Assembly: GCA_000434675.1 (NCBI GenBank)
Contig: HF988637.1
Location: 4,739-68,738, forward strand
Reading direction: 5' to 3'
DNA from: Faecalibacterium sp. CAG:1138
Lineage (GTDB): Bacteria > Bacillota > Clostridia > Christensenellales > CAG-917
DNA: 64,000 nucleotides
A program made the position numbers and the translations under genes. Below the pieces are notes generated by a model. The model worked only from the letters and a program-made list of their open reading frames with translations, made no database searches and was not told where the DNA came from. Of the stretch, positions 18,001 to 24,616 are shown in pieces. The number at the start of each line of letters is the position of its first letter. Positions within the stretch are counted from its first letter, which is position 1.

Positions 18001-19872
18001 ATCGAATTTGACAACATCACCCAGTTTACGGGCATCGCCATTTATATCGGAAGAAGTCCGGTTGTGCCGAGCCTGGAGGCCAACAACTCCAAATACGGCA
18101 CCGTCGAGGCAAGAAACGCCAACAGCCAGCTTTACATAGGCGACAAAATCACCGTGGTTGCGACGGCAAACACCGGCTACAGATTCAGCCATTGGCAGGT
18201 TACCACCGATAAGGGCACCGAAACCGTCAAAAACTCCACCTACGTTCACACCATCACCGGCGCGAACGACAGATTGGTGGCAGTGTTCGTGTCCACCGAA
18301 TCGCAGACGACAACCTACACCGTTTCGCTGAAAGCGGGCAAGGGTATCAAGACGGTCGGAGGAGAAGAAGAATTCTATTATAACGGCGACACCGTCAGCA
18401 TCTACGCCGAAACCAAAGCCGGCTATGAATTCGAAGGCTGGTACAACGTGGCCACCGGCGCGAAAATCAGCGGAAACATTAACTACGACTTCACCATCGC
18501 TTCCGACATCGTTTTGGAGGCAAGGGCAGTTGAAAAAACCTTCAAAATCGACATCAAAACGATTGCGGGCGGCGAAATTACCTGCTCGCCGATGAAGACC
18601 GAGTACAACCTCGGCGACTCCGTTACCTTCACCTTTACCGCAAAAGAAGGTTATAAATTTGCAGGCTGGCAGGTGAACGGCGGCGACTACGAAGCCGCAA
18701 CCACCACGTTTACGATCACCATTTCCAGAGATATTTCCATTTCGGCGGTTGTGGACGAAGTTTCCGGCGGCGGGCAAACAATCGTCCCTGAAACCACTTA
18801 CACCGTGGATATTTCCGTCAACGACGCGACCTACGGCTACGTGGAATACAGCGCGAAGAAGATTATCAAGGGCGGCTCCGTTACGATGACCGCATACGCG
18901 AAGAGCAACGATTACGAATTCAAATATTGGGTTCAAAACAACGTTCCTGTCAGCACGGAAAGAACTTTCGTTCTGTCCGACGTTCAGGATAACTGCACGA
19001 TCGTGGCCGTGTTCGAGCCGGCAAAACGCACTCTCGCATACACCACCACCGACACCGAAGCGGTCAAGATCAGCGTTTCCGCAACCTCCGATTCCGTCGG
19101 CAGTCTGGAAACGGTGAGCGCAACCGCAAGGCTCGGCTATAGAATCACGAAGGTTACAATCAAGGGGCTCGGCGCGGGCGCTTTCGCCGACGACAACGGC
19201 ACCCCGACCTACGAAAACGGCGTTTGGACCTATATCGTGGGCGGTAAAGAGTACAAATACTACGAAAGCACCGGCGAATGGGAACTCGAAGTCAACGGCA
19301 AAGCCTTTGCCGAAGATTTGCTTCTCAACAACGACGTGGCCGTTCATATCGAAGTGGACAAAACCGGTTACACCGCAATCGAATGGATGATTGCTCTCGG
19401 CGTAACGCTGCTGCTTCTGGCATTCCTGGTGGCGGTTATTCTGGTTATGAAAGCCGAACCTAACGACAGCATCAAAAAGATTATTTCGGAAATGAAAGGC
19501 GAAAAATACAAAACGGAAATGGCCGACGCCGCGGCAAGCGCAACGGTGAACACTTCCGTGCCGCAGGGATTCGGCCCTCGCACTAGCCCGCAGTCTCCGA
19601 TAAGCCCTAACGCGCCGCAAGGCCCGATTTCGGGACCTAACGCAAACGCTATGCCTCAGCGTCAGGCGGGTATGCCGCAGCAAGGTACGGCAGGTATGCC
19701 GCAACGTCCGCAGGCTCCGATAAATCCTAACGCGCCGCAAGGCCAGAGACCGTCTGCAGCTCCGATGCCTCCTCAAGGCATGGGTATGCAAAGGCCTCCG
19801 ATGAACGCTCCGAAAATCGTGAAGGACGACGATGACGTCCCTGATTACGATCCGGACGACGATGACGACTAA
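15037..19872 (+). CDS. giant repeat surface protein with TM anchor and proline/glutamine-rich cytosolic tail
   Basis: The 1611-residue protein has a signal peptide (residues 1-24 or so), a beta-helix-like N-terminal region with GLUG-type segments (for example VGGLVGAANDCAFSYV and GGIVGNF, about 50-360), and a long series of bacterial repeat/InlB-like modules (about 480-1370) marked by GYRFSHW, GYEFEGW and GYKFAGW. One membrane helix spans about 1447-1470. The 141-residue tail is rich in Pro, Gln and Met with NPNAPQG-type repeats and ends in a run of Asp. No LPXTG motif is present. It is most likely an adhesin or cell-envelope protein. The ATG at 15037 follows AAAGGGG; an upstream GTG at 14977 lies in the leader hairpin. 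Confidence 0.8.
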   Translation: MKKLLKLTTFVIALLVVATVFAAGADTTTREVAFAAADYGATTAVLPTGSGTAGDPYVLTSAENFKWLDENLSAAGDKYFVLGSDVDFSGVSGFYPVGAKTGASFVGTFDGNGHSVLNLTVSVASGDAGAGLFVRTENATFKNLSLENVVVESPADSMGGYLVSYVGALSGVSIGTKFENVTVKGGSVSGKTNVGGLVGAANDCAFSYVRTDSTVKVSYGNLSSFGVAGGIVGNFIVNRNNRAMDYCYSLSDVNGSTTFKNNLGGLIGRLDFTEFEENGRTVTRKFDFNYCYFAGVVNYSADSEGNTSDIYGSFTSNNLVDATVGFRRCLYSAENKSASDVIYPYQNGRGLKVSEAKGLTREQLKTPSEVISCGWDFDGVWIIDLSKAALDEFGSYPDFTSAYEGNSVIVYFKEIVGGVENNNSDRLNYKGGVRFVKGNVVNLKFANPTGYRLGEFLVGGTDRLAEVTDGSYDLTVPDGDTVVSFSFMPMQYKVVISNSSNGVVNVGGRVEDGKDDFDVDYGSVAEFTLRPDRYYEFLKITITGADGKSVKYDEVKRGESYKFVVRSDTTVSVEWVKKTAYLAVILNSDDYGSVETSLDGDAFRTLYGRSNPVDCGTKVTVRTKAASDAYRLFKWQYSVNGGTSWIDDVLYDNLSGDRASGAWFENGYYYYEKIIPDGINGSDYLVRAFYEDVRSLNLKIGSLEGGTFKVSANNKFAVVAAIDGVEQDEVSCIGDSFVWEEGKTYTIIIEGGTMFFEATPFDGYKTVVKKGNTNVGSIQPKTDGENFSIAFEKVQYTLSLSTKSFDSNYFMYSDALDGTYAKVSSSNTLYGELGKEIYVAFHLGSSKFKGWLTAENGMTISDFGAGTFEKDVNFWEDVDVDGTGKRFVVYKYVFGKDTVSSVYADNVSLWSVTVNKNFPAGVGDAYIYSVDNKRTTGNPDSVNVENGSKVAVYVKVAPNYSLDFTKFTASNLTQRVERVGDEDYNVYLIEFDNITQFTGIAIYIGRSPVVPSLEANNSKYGTVEARNANSQLYIGDKITVVATANTGYRFSHWQVTTDKGTETVKNSTYVHTITGANDRLVAVFVSTESQTTTYTVSLKAGKGIKTVGGEEEFYYNGDTVSIYAETKAGYEFEGWYNVATGAKISGNINYDFTIASDIVLEARAVEKTFKIDIKTIAGGEITCSPMKTEYNLGDSVTFTFTAKEGYKFAGWQVNGGDYEAATTTFTITISRDISISAVVDEVSGGGQTIVPETTYTVDISVNDATYGYVEYSAKKIIKGGSVTMTAYAKSNDYEFKYWVQNNVPVSTERTFVLSDVQDNCTIVAVFEPAKRTLAYTTTDTEAVKISVSATSDSVGSLETVSATARLGYRITKVTIKGLGAGAFADDNGTPTYENGVWTYIVGGKEYKYYESTGEWELEVNGKAFAEDLLLNNDVAVHIEVDKTGYTAIEWMIALGVTLLLLAFLVAVILVMKAEPNDSIKKIISEMKGEKYKTEMADAAASATVNTSVPQGFGPRTSPQSPISPNAPQGPISGPNANAMPQRQAGMPQQGTAGMPQRPQAPINPNAPQGQRPSAAPMPPQGMGMQRPPMNAPKIVKDDDDVPDYDPDDDDD

Positions 19873-19875
19873 AGA

Positions 19876-19905
19876 AAATGCTCGCGAAATGCGAGCATTT
19901 TTTAT
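19876..19905 (+). terminator. intrinsic terminator after the 1611-residue surface protein
   Basis: AATGCTCGC (19877-19885), loop GAAAT, GCGAGCATT (19891-19899) followed by T residues. Confidence 0.88.
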
Positions 19906-20021
19906 GCCTGAAAACGATAAGCAGCGGACAAACTTCTATTATGTTTAGACATTTAATATACTTTTGTATATAGTTATAATAAAAAATATCCCTACGCCCG
20001 AATATTATGCGGCTCTACCGC

Positions 20022-20050
20022 TTGCAAAAATCGACAAATTGAGATATAAT
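20022..20050 (+). promoter_or_regulatory. predicted sigma-A promoter for the 637-residue protein
   Basis: TTGCAA (20022-20027) and TATAAT (20045-20050) have a 17-base spacer. The leader does not carry the 13-base element found in the two giant surface genes. Confidence 0.62.
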
Positions 20051-20094
20051 AAATTCGTATGTAAATACAAGCAATATTTTATGGAAGGTAAAGT

Positions 20095-22008
20095 ATGAGA
20101 AAATTAGGCGCAGGCAGAATTATTGCCTCTATCATTCTTATCATCGTTGCTTTGGGTATCGGTATCGTTCCGTCGAAGCTCCTTTTGGGCGGCAATGACG
20201 GCGGCGGCAGCGTTGCGGGCAGTGACCCTTGGGGTCTGGGCCTCAACGGCAAGGTTTACAAAACCACCGAAAAACTCGACGCAGACGGAAACGTGATTTA
20301 TCAACAGGCTCGCCACAAAAAAGCGTCCGGCACTTATATGTACCGCGGCGACGGCAGCTACGTTTATATCTTTGAAAATTCCGACGGCGAACAATTCGTC
20401 CAAGTGTATTCCACTTCCAAAACCCCAAGCGAACTCGGCTTCGTCATCGACGACGGCGGCAAGCTGAAAACCATCGCAAGCGGCGACGACGACACCGTAA
20501 CTTACCTTTGGGCAAAAGCTTCCGAATATGCAAAGGATCCTAACGGCCTCACGGAAGTCAGAACCAACAACAACACCGGCAAATATCAAAAATTCACGCT
20601 GGAAGAAATGACTGCGGTTTACGAAAACAAAACCGCCGACGTTGCTTACGACGCCGCAAACGGCAGATATGCAACCATCTATTCCGACGGTTCCGACGAA
20701 TACGTTATCGCATACGTTACCGGTGAAGGTTACGTTGCCGTTGACGGCGGCGAAGCTTACACCGACTCCGAAGATTTGTACGAAGACGGCACTTACAGAT
20801 TCGTCAAATACACCGGCTCCGAAACTTACGTTTTCGCAAGCCTCGATGAAATGGACGCCGCTGAAATCGAAATCACCGACGCGCTGCTTTCCGATATGAC
20901 CGCAGAAAAACAACCGCTCCTCAATCAGATCGTCGGAAATCGTTACGCTTACCTCAATCTGTACGAAACCGCGGCTCCTTGGGAAACCGACGCCAAAATC
21001 GGCGGCGCTGCTTTCTCCGACGCGGCACTTGTCGGAAACACCATCACCGTTATCAATCCGTACAGCGGAGAAGAATGGATGGTTGAAGTTCCTTCGAATC
21101 TTCCTAACGTTGCTTGGGACGATATGACCGAAGACGAACAGGCAGCAATAGCCGCAACCGACAACGACGTCAGAAAGCTGGCTCTTGCGCTTTACTACAG
21201 AGCTAACTACAACTACATTATGGCGGATTACAGCGGCAACTTCATGAACGCCGCAACCTCCAACGTGGCGGCAGGCATCGACAACGCAGTTGACCTGACT
21301 TCTCTGGAATTCAGAAAGAACGGCGCATACTTCACGCTCACCGAAATCCACACCATAAGAAACAGCTTCCTCGTTGACACCATGCCGGCTCTTAAGAGCG
21401 TTCTGCCGCTCGAATACGGCGAGAGAAAGTATCTTGACGCGGATATGAGCGAAGTTCTTGCTCAAAAGACCTCTGCGGCCACCATCGAAGGCGGAAAATA
21501 TTCCGTACCTTGGGCAGACGCAGTTCAGAATAACCGCATTCCGAGCTCTTCCGAACAGCTCACTTACGGCGACGCCGACGAAGGAAACAACGTAACCTGC
21601 TACACCTTCGGTGTGAACATTCTGGATATCGACACCGTTACCGTCGCTTACGTCGCATACGTTGACGGACAGTTTAAAATCCACCTTGAACTGGACGCAA
21701 AAGGCACCGGCACTGAAACCCCTGAAGCAGTCAAAAACAGCATTGTGGGCGTCAGAGACGGCGCAGGAGACCCTTCCGCTCAATATCAATACGTCAACTA
21801 CGACATGACTCTCTGGCAAGACGGCAGCTTCAAATCCATTCGTCAGAAAGAAAACTGGCTCGGCGTTGCGGCAGGCTTCGAAGTTAACGGTTTGTTTGAC
21901 TACTACTACGTCTTCTTCTACGGCAAAGAAAACGCCGCTCCTGAAAAGGCAGAAACCTTAACCGAAGGTTGGACGGACGTCGAAGGCAAATTCACTGCAG
22001 CCGAATAA
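20095..22008 (+). CDS. membrane-anchored extracellular protein of unknown function
   Basis: I do not recognise this 637-residue protein. It has one N-terminal membrane segment (about residues 9-28), a Gly-rich linker (GGNDGGGS) and a long acidic, Tyr- and Thr-rich extracytoplasmic part. Segments such as GDGSYVYIFENSDGEQFVQVYS and DGSDEYVIAYVTGEGYVAVDGG look like short repeated beta-hairpins in the first 260 residues. There is no lipobox, LPXTG or recognisable catalytic motif, and only one cysteine. The ATG follows GGAAGG. Codon use is highly optimised (AAC, GAA, GGC), suggesting high expression. It lies between two surface-protein genes with its own promoter and terminator. Confidence 0.7.
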   Translation: MRKLGAGRIIASIILIIVALGIGIVPSKLLLGGNDGGGSVAGSDPWGLGLNGKVYKTTEKLDADGNVIYQQARHKKASGTYMYRGDGSYVYIFENSDGEQFVQVYSTSKTPSELGFVIDDGGKLKTIASGDDDTVTYLWAKASEYAKDPNGLTEVRTNNNTGKYQKFTLEEMTAVYENKTADVAYDAANGRYATIYSDGSDEYVIAYVTGEGYVAVDGGEAYTDSEDLYEDGTYRFVKYTGSETYVFASLDEMDAAEIEITDALLSDMTAEKQPLLNQIVGNRYAYLNLYETAAPWETDAKIGGAAFSDAALVGNTITVINPYSGEEWMVEVPSNLPNVAWDDMTEDEQAAIAATDNDVRKLALALYYRANYNYIMADYSGNFMNAATSNVAAGIDNAVDLTSLEFRKNGAYFTLTEIHTIRNSFLVDTMPALKSVLPLEYGERKYLDADMSEVLAQKTSAATIEGGKYSVPWADAVQNNRIPSSSEQLTYGDADEGNNVTCYTFGVNILDIDTVTVAYVAYVDGQFKIHLELDAKGTGTETPEAVKNSIVGVRDGAGDPSAQYQYVNYDMTLWQDGSFKSIRQKENWLGVAAGFEVNGLFDYYYVFFYGKENAAPEKAETLTEGWTDVEGKFTAAE

Positions 22009-22028
22009 TCATAACATCATAAAAACGT

Positions 22029-22060
22029 AAACCGCGCGGACAAAACCGCGCGGTTTTTTT
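22029..22060 (+). terminator. intrinsic terminator after the 637-residue protein
   Basis: CCGCGCGG (22032-22039), loop ACAAAA, CCGCGCGG (22046-22053) followed by seven T residues. Confidence 0.9.
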
Positions 22061-22129
22061 GCGCCGAAAAACCGATGGCACGGGCGTTTTTGCAAGTAAG
22101 CTTAAACGAACGAGCCGAAGAAAATTGAG

Positions 22130-22158
22130 TTGCAATATTTTGCGCCCTGTGTTATAAT
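22130..22158 (+). promoter_or_regulatory. predicted sigma-A promoter of the structured leader RNA
   Basis: TTGCAA (22130-22135) and TATAAT (22153-22158) have a 17-base spacer. Transcription would begin near 22165, the first base of the long inverted repeat. Confidence 0.7.
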
Positions 22159-22164
22159 ATAGGA

Positions 22165-22303
22165 GCAACACAGTTTAATATTTCGTAACATAGGCATACT
22201 TTCGTTAAAAACGTTTGCCTTATTTTTCCTATGTTACGGAAAACTGTGTTGCAACTGTAGGCGACGTTTTTGCGCGTCGCCAAACGGCGGCGCGCTTTTT
22301 TTG
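22165..22303 (+). ncRNA. structured leader RNA or small RNA with competing antiterminator and terminator
   Basis: A 12-bp arm (22165-22176 with 22241-22252) and an 11-bp inner arm (22184-22194 with 22228-22238) both pair perfectly across an asymmetric internal loop of 7 and 2 bases. The apical part can form an alternative AGGCA/TGCCT stem with a CGTT/AACG hairpin. Next come two mutually exclusive hairpins: GGCGACG (22260-22266) with CGTCGCC (22275-22281), or GCGCGTCGCC (22272-22281) with GGCGGCGCGC (22286-22295) plus seven T residues, a strong terminator. The next start codon is at 22395. It is either an attenuator for the downstream gene or a free RNA of about 135 bases. I cannot match it to a known RNA class. 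Confidence 0.65.
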
Positions 22304-22394
22304 TTCGCGAAATTTGCAAGCCCTATATAAAGGAGGTATATTTTTTATATCAAATTCAAGGCAAATAACAACTAACAACGAAAGGAGAATCATT

Positions 22395-23279
22395 ATGGAA
22401 AAAACCGAAACAACGAAAGAAAGCAAAAAAACGACCGAAGCGAAAGCTTTGGAAAAGGCGAAGCAATCCGTCATAAACGCTATAGACGAAAACGGCAACG
22501 GTGCAATAGATATCGAAGATATCATTATAAAAGCACTGAAAATCCCGGGCATTAAAATCGAAAGAAGCGATTTTCTGCGGGCAGAGTTGAATGTAAAATA
22601 CCCTGAGAGCGTCATAGAGGCCGCAATTTCCGAAACGCCGAGCGCGGCAGGAATCGACGTCAAGGTGCTTGACAAAATCGCCGACAACGTCATACAGAGG
22701 GAAAGAGTGGCGGTGTCCGGAATTTCGGCCGTTCTGGGGTTGCCGGGGAGCTTTGCGATGCTTGCAACGATCCCTGCGGATATAGCTCAATATTACGGCT
22801 ATATGCTGCGTACGGCCCAAAAACTTATGTATCTCTACGGCTTCCCTCAAATCGATCTTACGGACGAAGGAAACGGCATAGACTCGGAAACGATAAATAT
22901 GCTGACGCTTTGTCTGGGGGTTATGTACGGCGTGGCAGGGGCAAATAACGCCGTTAAGACCATGGCAAAGGCGCTTGCCACGGGAGTTCCGAAACAGATT
23001 TTGAAACGCGCGCTCACAAAAGGGACGATTTATCCTATCGTGAAACAGACGGCAAAATGGTTTGGAGTGAAGATGACGAAAGACGTGTTTGCGGGATTTT
23101 TTAAGAAAAGCATACCCGTGGTCGGGGTGGTCGTCGGAGGCGGCCTGACGTATCTGACTTTCAAACCGTGCTGTGAAAAACTGAAAAACAATTTAAGGAA
23201 AACGAAACTCGTAAATCCGAACGACGATTCGGGAGACGTTATCGACCTGACGAAAGAGGAGGCCGAGATCAAAGAATAA
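22395..23279 (+). CDS. EF-hand-like motif plus EcsC-like membrane-associated protein
   Basis: The 294-residue protein starts at ATG 22395 behind AAAGGAG. A hydrophilic N-terminus leads into DENGNGAIDIED (residues 31-42), which fits a calcium-binding EF-hand loop (D1, N3, N5, G6, I8, D9, D12). The main domain, with ISAVLGLPGSFAMLATIPADIAQYYGYM and later Gly-rich amphipathic helices (VPVVGVVVGGGL near 240-255), resembles EcsC-family proteins, although I am not certain of that family. It may be peripherally membrane bound. It sits behind the structured leader and a terminator, so its expression is probably conditional. Confidence 0.65.
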   Translation: MEKTETTKESKKTTEAKALEKAKQSVINAIDENGNGAIDIEDIIIKALKIPGIKIERSDFLRAELNVKYPESVIEAAISETPSAAGIDVKVLDKIADNVIQRERVAVSGISAVLGLPGSFAMLATIPADIAQYYGYMLRTAQKLMYLYGFPQIDLTDEGNGIDSETINMLTLCLGVMYGVAGANNAVKTMAKALATGVPKQILKRALTKGTIYPIVKQTAKWFGVKMTKDVFAGFFKKSIPVVGVVVGGGLTYLTFKPCCEKLKNNLRKTKLVNPNDDSGDVIDLTKEEAEIKE

Positions 23280-23281
23280 AA

Positions 23282-23312
23282 AAAGGCCGTGACGAAAAGT
23301 CACGGCTTTTTC
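23282..23312 (+). terminator. intrinsic terminator after the EF-hand/EcsC-like gene
   Basis: GCCGTGAC (23286-23293), loop GAAAA minus one shared base, GTCACGGC (23299-23306) followed by five T residues. Confidence 0.88.
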
Positions 23313-23460
23313 GTTTTAAAATGCGCGCCAAAGTGAACGACTTTGCTGTCGTAAAAATTTTGCAATTTGCTTTTAATAAATAAATTTATTAAATTTGGAA
23401 AAGAGCAAAACGGGGACGGATTTTCTGGCGAAAATATCTGCGCGAATGACACAAAATTGC

Positions 23461-23489
23461 TTGACAGCGAAAAAGGCGCATGATATACT
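23461..23489 (+). promoter_or_regulatory. predicted sigma-A promoter for the RAYT gene
   Basis: TTGACA (23461-23466) and TATACT (23484-23489) have a 17-base spacer, about 28 bases before the ATG. Confidence 0.7.
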
Positions 23490-23516
23490 TAAGATACTAA
23501 ATTTTTGGAGCAGAAC

Positions 23517-24284
23517 ATGACCAGATTGCCGAGAACCGAAATTTTGGACAAAAGCAAATACTTTCATATATTGACCTGCGGACTGGTGCGCGAAAACGTT
23601 TTTAAGGAGGACAACCTCAAGCGTTTTTACGTCAACGCCATGGCGGAAAAAGCGGCGGATATGGGCGTCAGCGTGCTGGCCTACGTCGTTATGGACAATC
23701 ACAGCCACCTCGTGGTTACGGCCGAGGACGCAAACGTCGTTCCCGAATTTATGCGCAGGCTGAACACCACTTACGCCAAATTCTTCAACCGCATCAAAAA
23801 CAGAAGCGGCTACGTTTTCAAGGGGCGTTACGACAGCGAGCCTTTGCTTACGGCGGAGCAGGTGGAAAGCTGCATAACTTTCGTGCACAACAATCCGTGC
23901 GCGGCGGGCGTGGAGCTGTTTTCGGCGGACTATCCGTTCAGCAGCGCGAAAAGCTATATGTTCGGCGAAGGCATCGCAGACATCGAAGCCGTCAAAAAGC
24001 TTTTCGGGGAAGTGCCGGAACTTACAAGTTATCAAAAGGAAAAATACGACTTTTTGGAGCAGAAGCCTAACGAGGATTGCGACACCGTGCTGATGGAGCT
24101 TATCCAAAAGTTCCGCATAACCGACAAATACGCTTTGCAGGATCCGGAAATTCTGAAGGCGGCGATTTACGAATTGCAATCGAGATGCGGCGTTTCGCTT
24201 CGCGACGTGGCGGTTTTGCTGGGTATCGACCGTGAAAAAATTCGCAGAACGGCTCTGAAAATGAAAGAGCAGAAGGCTCTTTGA
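23517..24284 (+). CDS. REP-associated tyrosine transposase (RAYT, Y1/IS200-like)
   Basis: The 255-residue protein belongs to the HUH single-strand transposases related to IS200/IS605 TnpA. VVMDNHSHLV carries the metal-binding His62-Ser-His64 pair, and RRLNTTYAKFFN carries the probable nucleophile Tyr86, followed by GYVFKGRYDSEPL, typical of RAYTs. The C-terminal 60 residues hold a helix-turn-helix (SRCGVSLRDVAVLLGIDREKIRR) often fused to this family. It has its own promoter and no flanking terminal repeats that I can find, so it is probably a domesticated or single-copy RAYT rather than part of an IS element. Start is ATG 23517 behind TTGGAGC. Confidence 0.88.
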   Translation: MTRLPRTEILDKSKYFHILTCGLVRENVFKEDNLKRFYVNAMAEKAADMGVSVLAYVVMDNHSHLVVTAEDANVVPEFMRRLNTTYAKFFNRIKNRSGYVFKGRYDSEPLLTAEQVESCITFVHNNPCAAGVELFSADYPFSSAKSYMFGEGIADIEAVKKLFGEVPELTSYQKEKYDFLEQKPNEDCDTVLMELIQKFRITDKYALQDPEILKAAIYELQSRCGVSLRDVAVLLGIDREKIRRTALKMKEQKAL

Positions 24285-24344
24285 AAAAACGTAACCTTTG
24301 CCATTTTGGCTTAGAATAGTATCTCCACTTTTTATTGTTTTTGG

Positions 24345-24375
24345 AAAAGGCGTTCCGACAGGAGCGCTTTTTTCC
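24345..24375 (+). terminator. probable terminator downstream of the RAYT gene
   Basis: AAAAGGCGTTCC (24345-24356) can pair with GGAGCGCTTTT (24361-24371) with one bulged G and one G-U pair, followed by more T residues. The rest of 24285-24506 shows nothing else I can name. Confidence 0.55.
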
Positions 24376-24506
24376 GTGCTCGGAAAAATATGGCAAAATA
24401 ATTTTCTCCGTCGCTAAAAACGTGGACGGGTGTCTAAAACTTCGGCAGTTTTCGGGGGTTGAGGCATATTTTAGGGCGCGGCCGAGGCAGAGAAATGCGC
24501 TTTTTA

Positions 24507-24535
24507 TTGACAAAACGGCGAAAGCTGTTTATAAT
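24507..24535 (+). promoter_or_regulatory. predicted sigma-A promoter for the 1895-residue lipoprotein
   Basis: TTGACA (24507-24512) and TATAAT (24530-24535) have a 17-base spacer. The predicted leader is 75 bases, the same length as that of the surface gene at 15037. Confidence 0.75.
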
Positions 24536-24551
24536 TGTACTGTATACAAGA

Positions 24552-24583
24552 GGCGCGTGCGCTATATACGCGTGCGTACGCCC
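24552..24583 (+). promoter_or_regulatory. leader element shared with the 15.0-kb surface gene
   Basis: TACGCGTGCGTAC at 24567-24579 is identical to 14988-15000. It sits 37 bases from the first base of the -10 box here and 38 there. The outer GGCG/CGCC arms could close a weak hairpin. A shared regulator or RNA element is inferred. Confidence 0.5.
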
Positions 24584-24616
24584 AAACTTTAACCTTGAAA
24601 AGGAAGGAAGCAGACT

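Noticed and set aside
17143..19791. 882-codon antisense ORF
   Set aside because: It is opposite the repeat surface protein; no start signal or domain.
22165..22303. 6S RNA
   Set aside because: The RNA is too short, lacks the large central bubble, and is followed by a distinct attenuator-type pair of hairpins.
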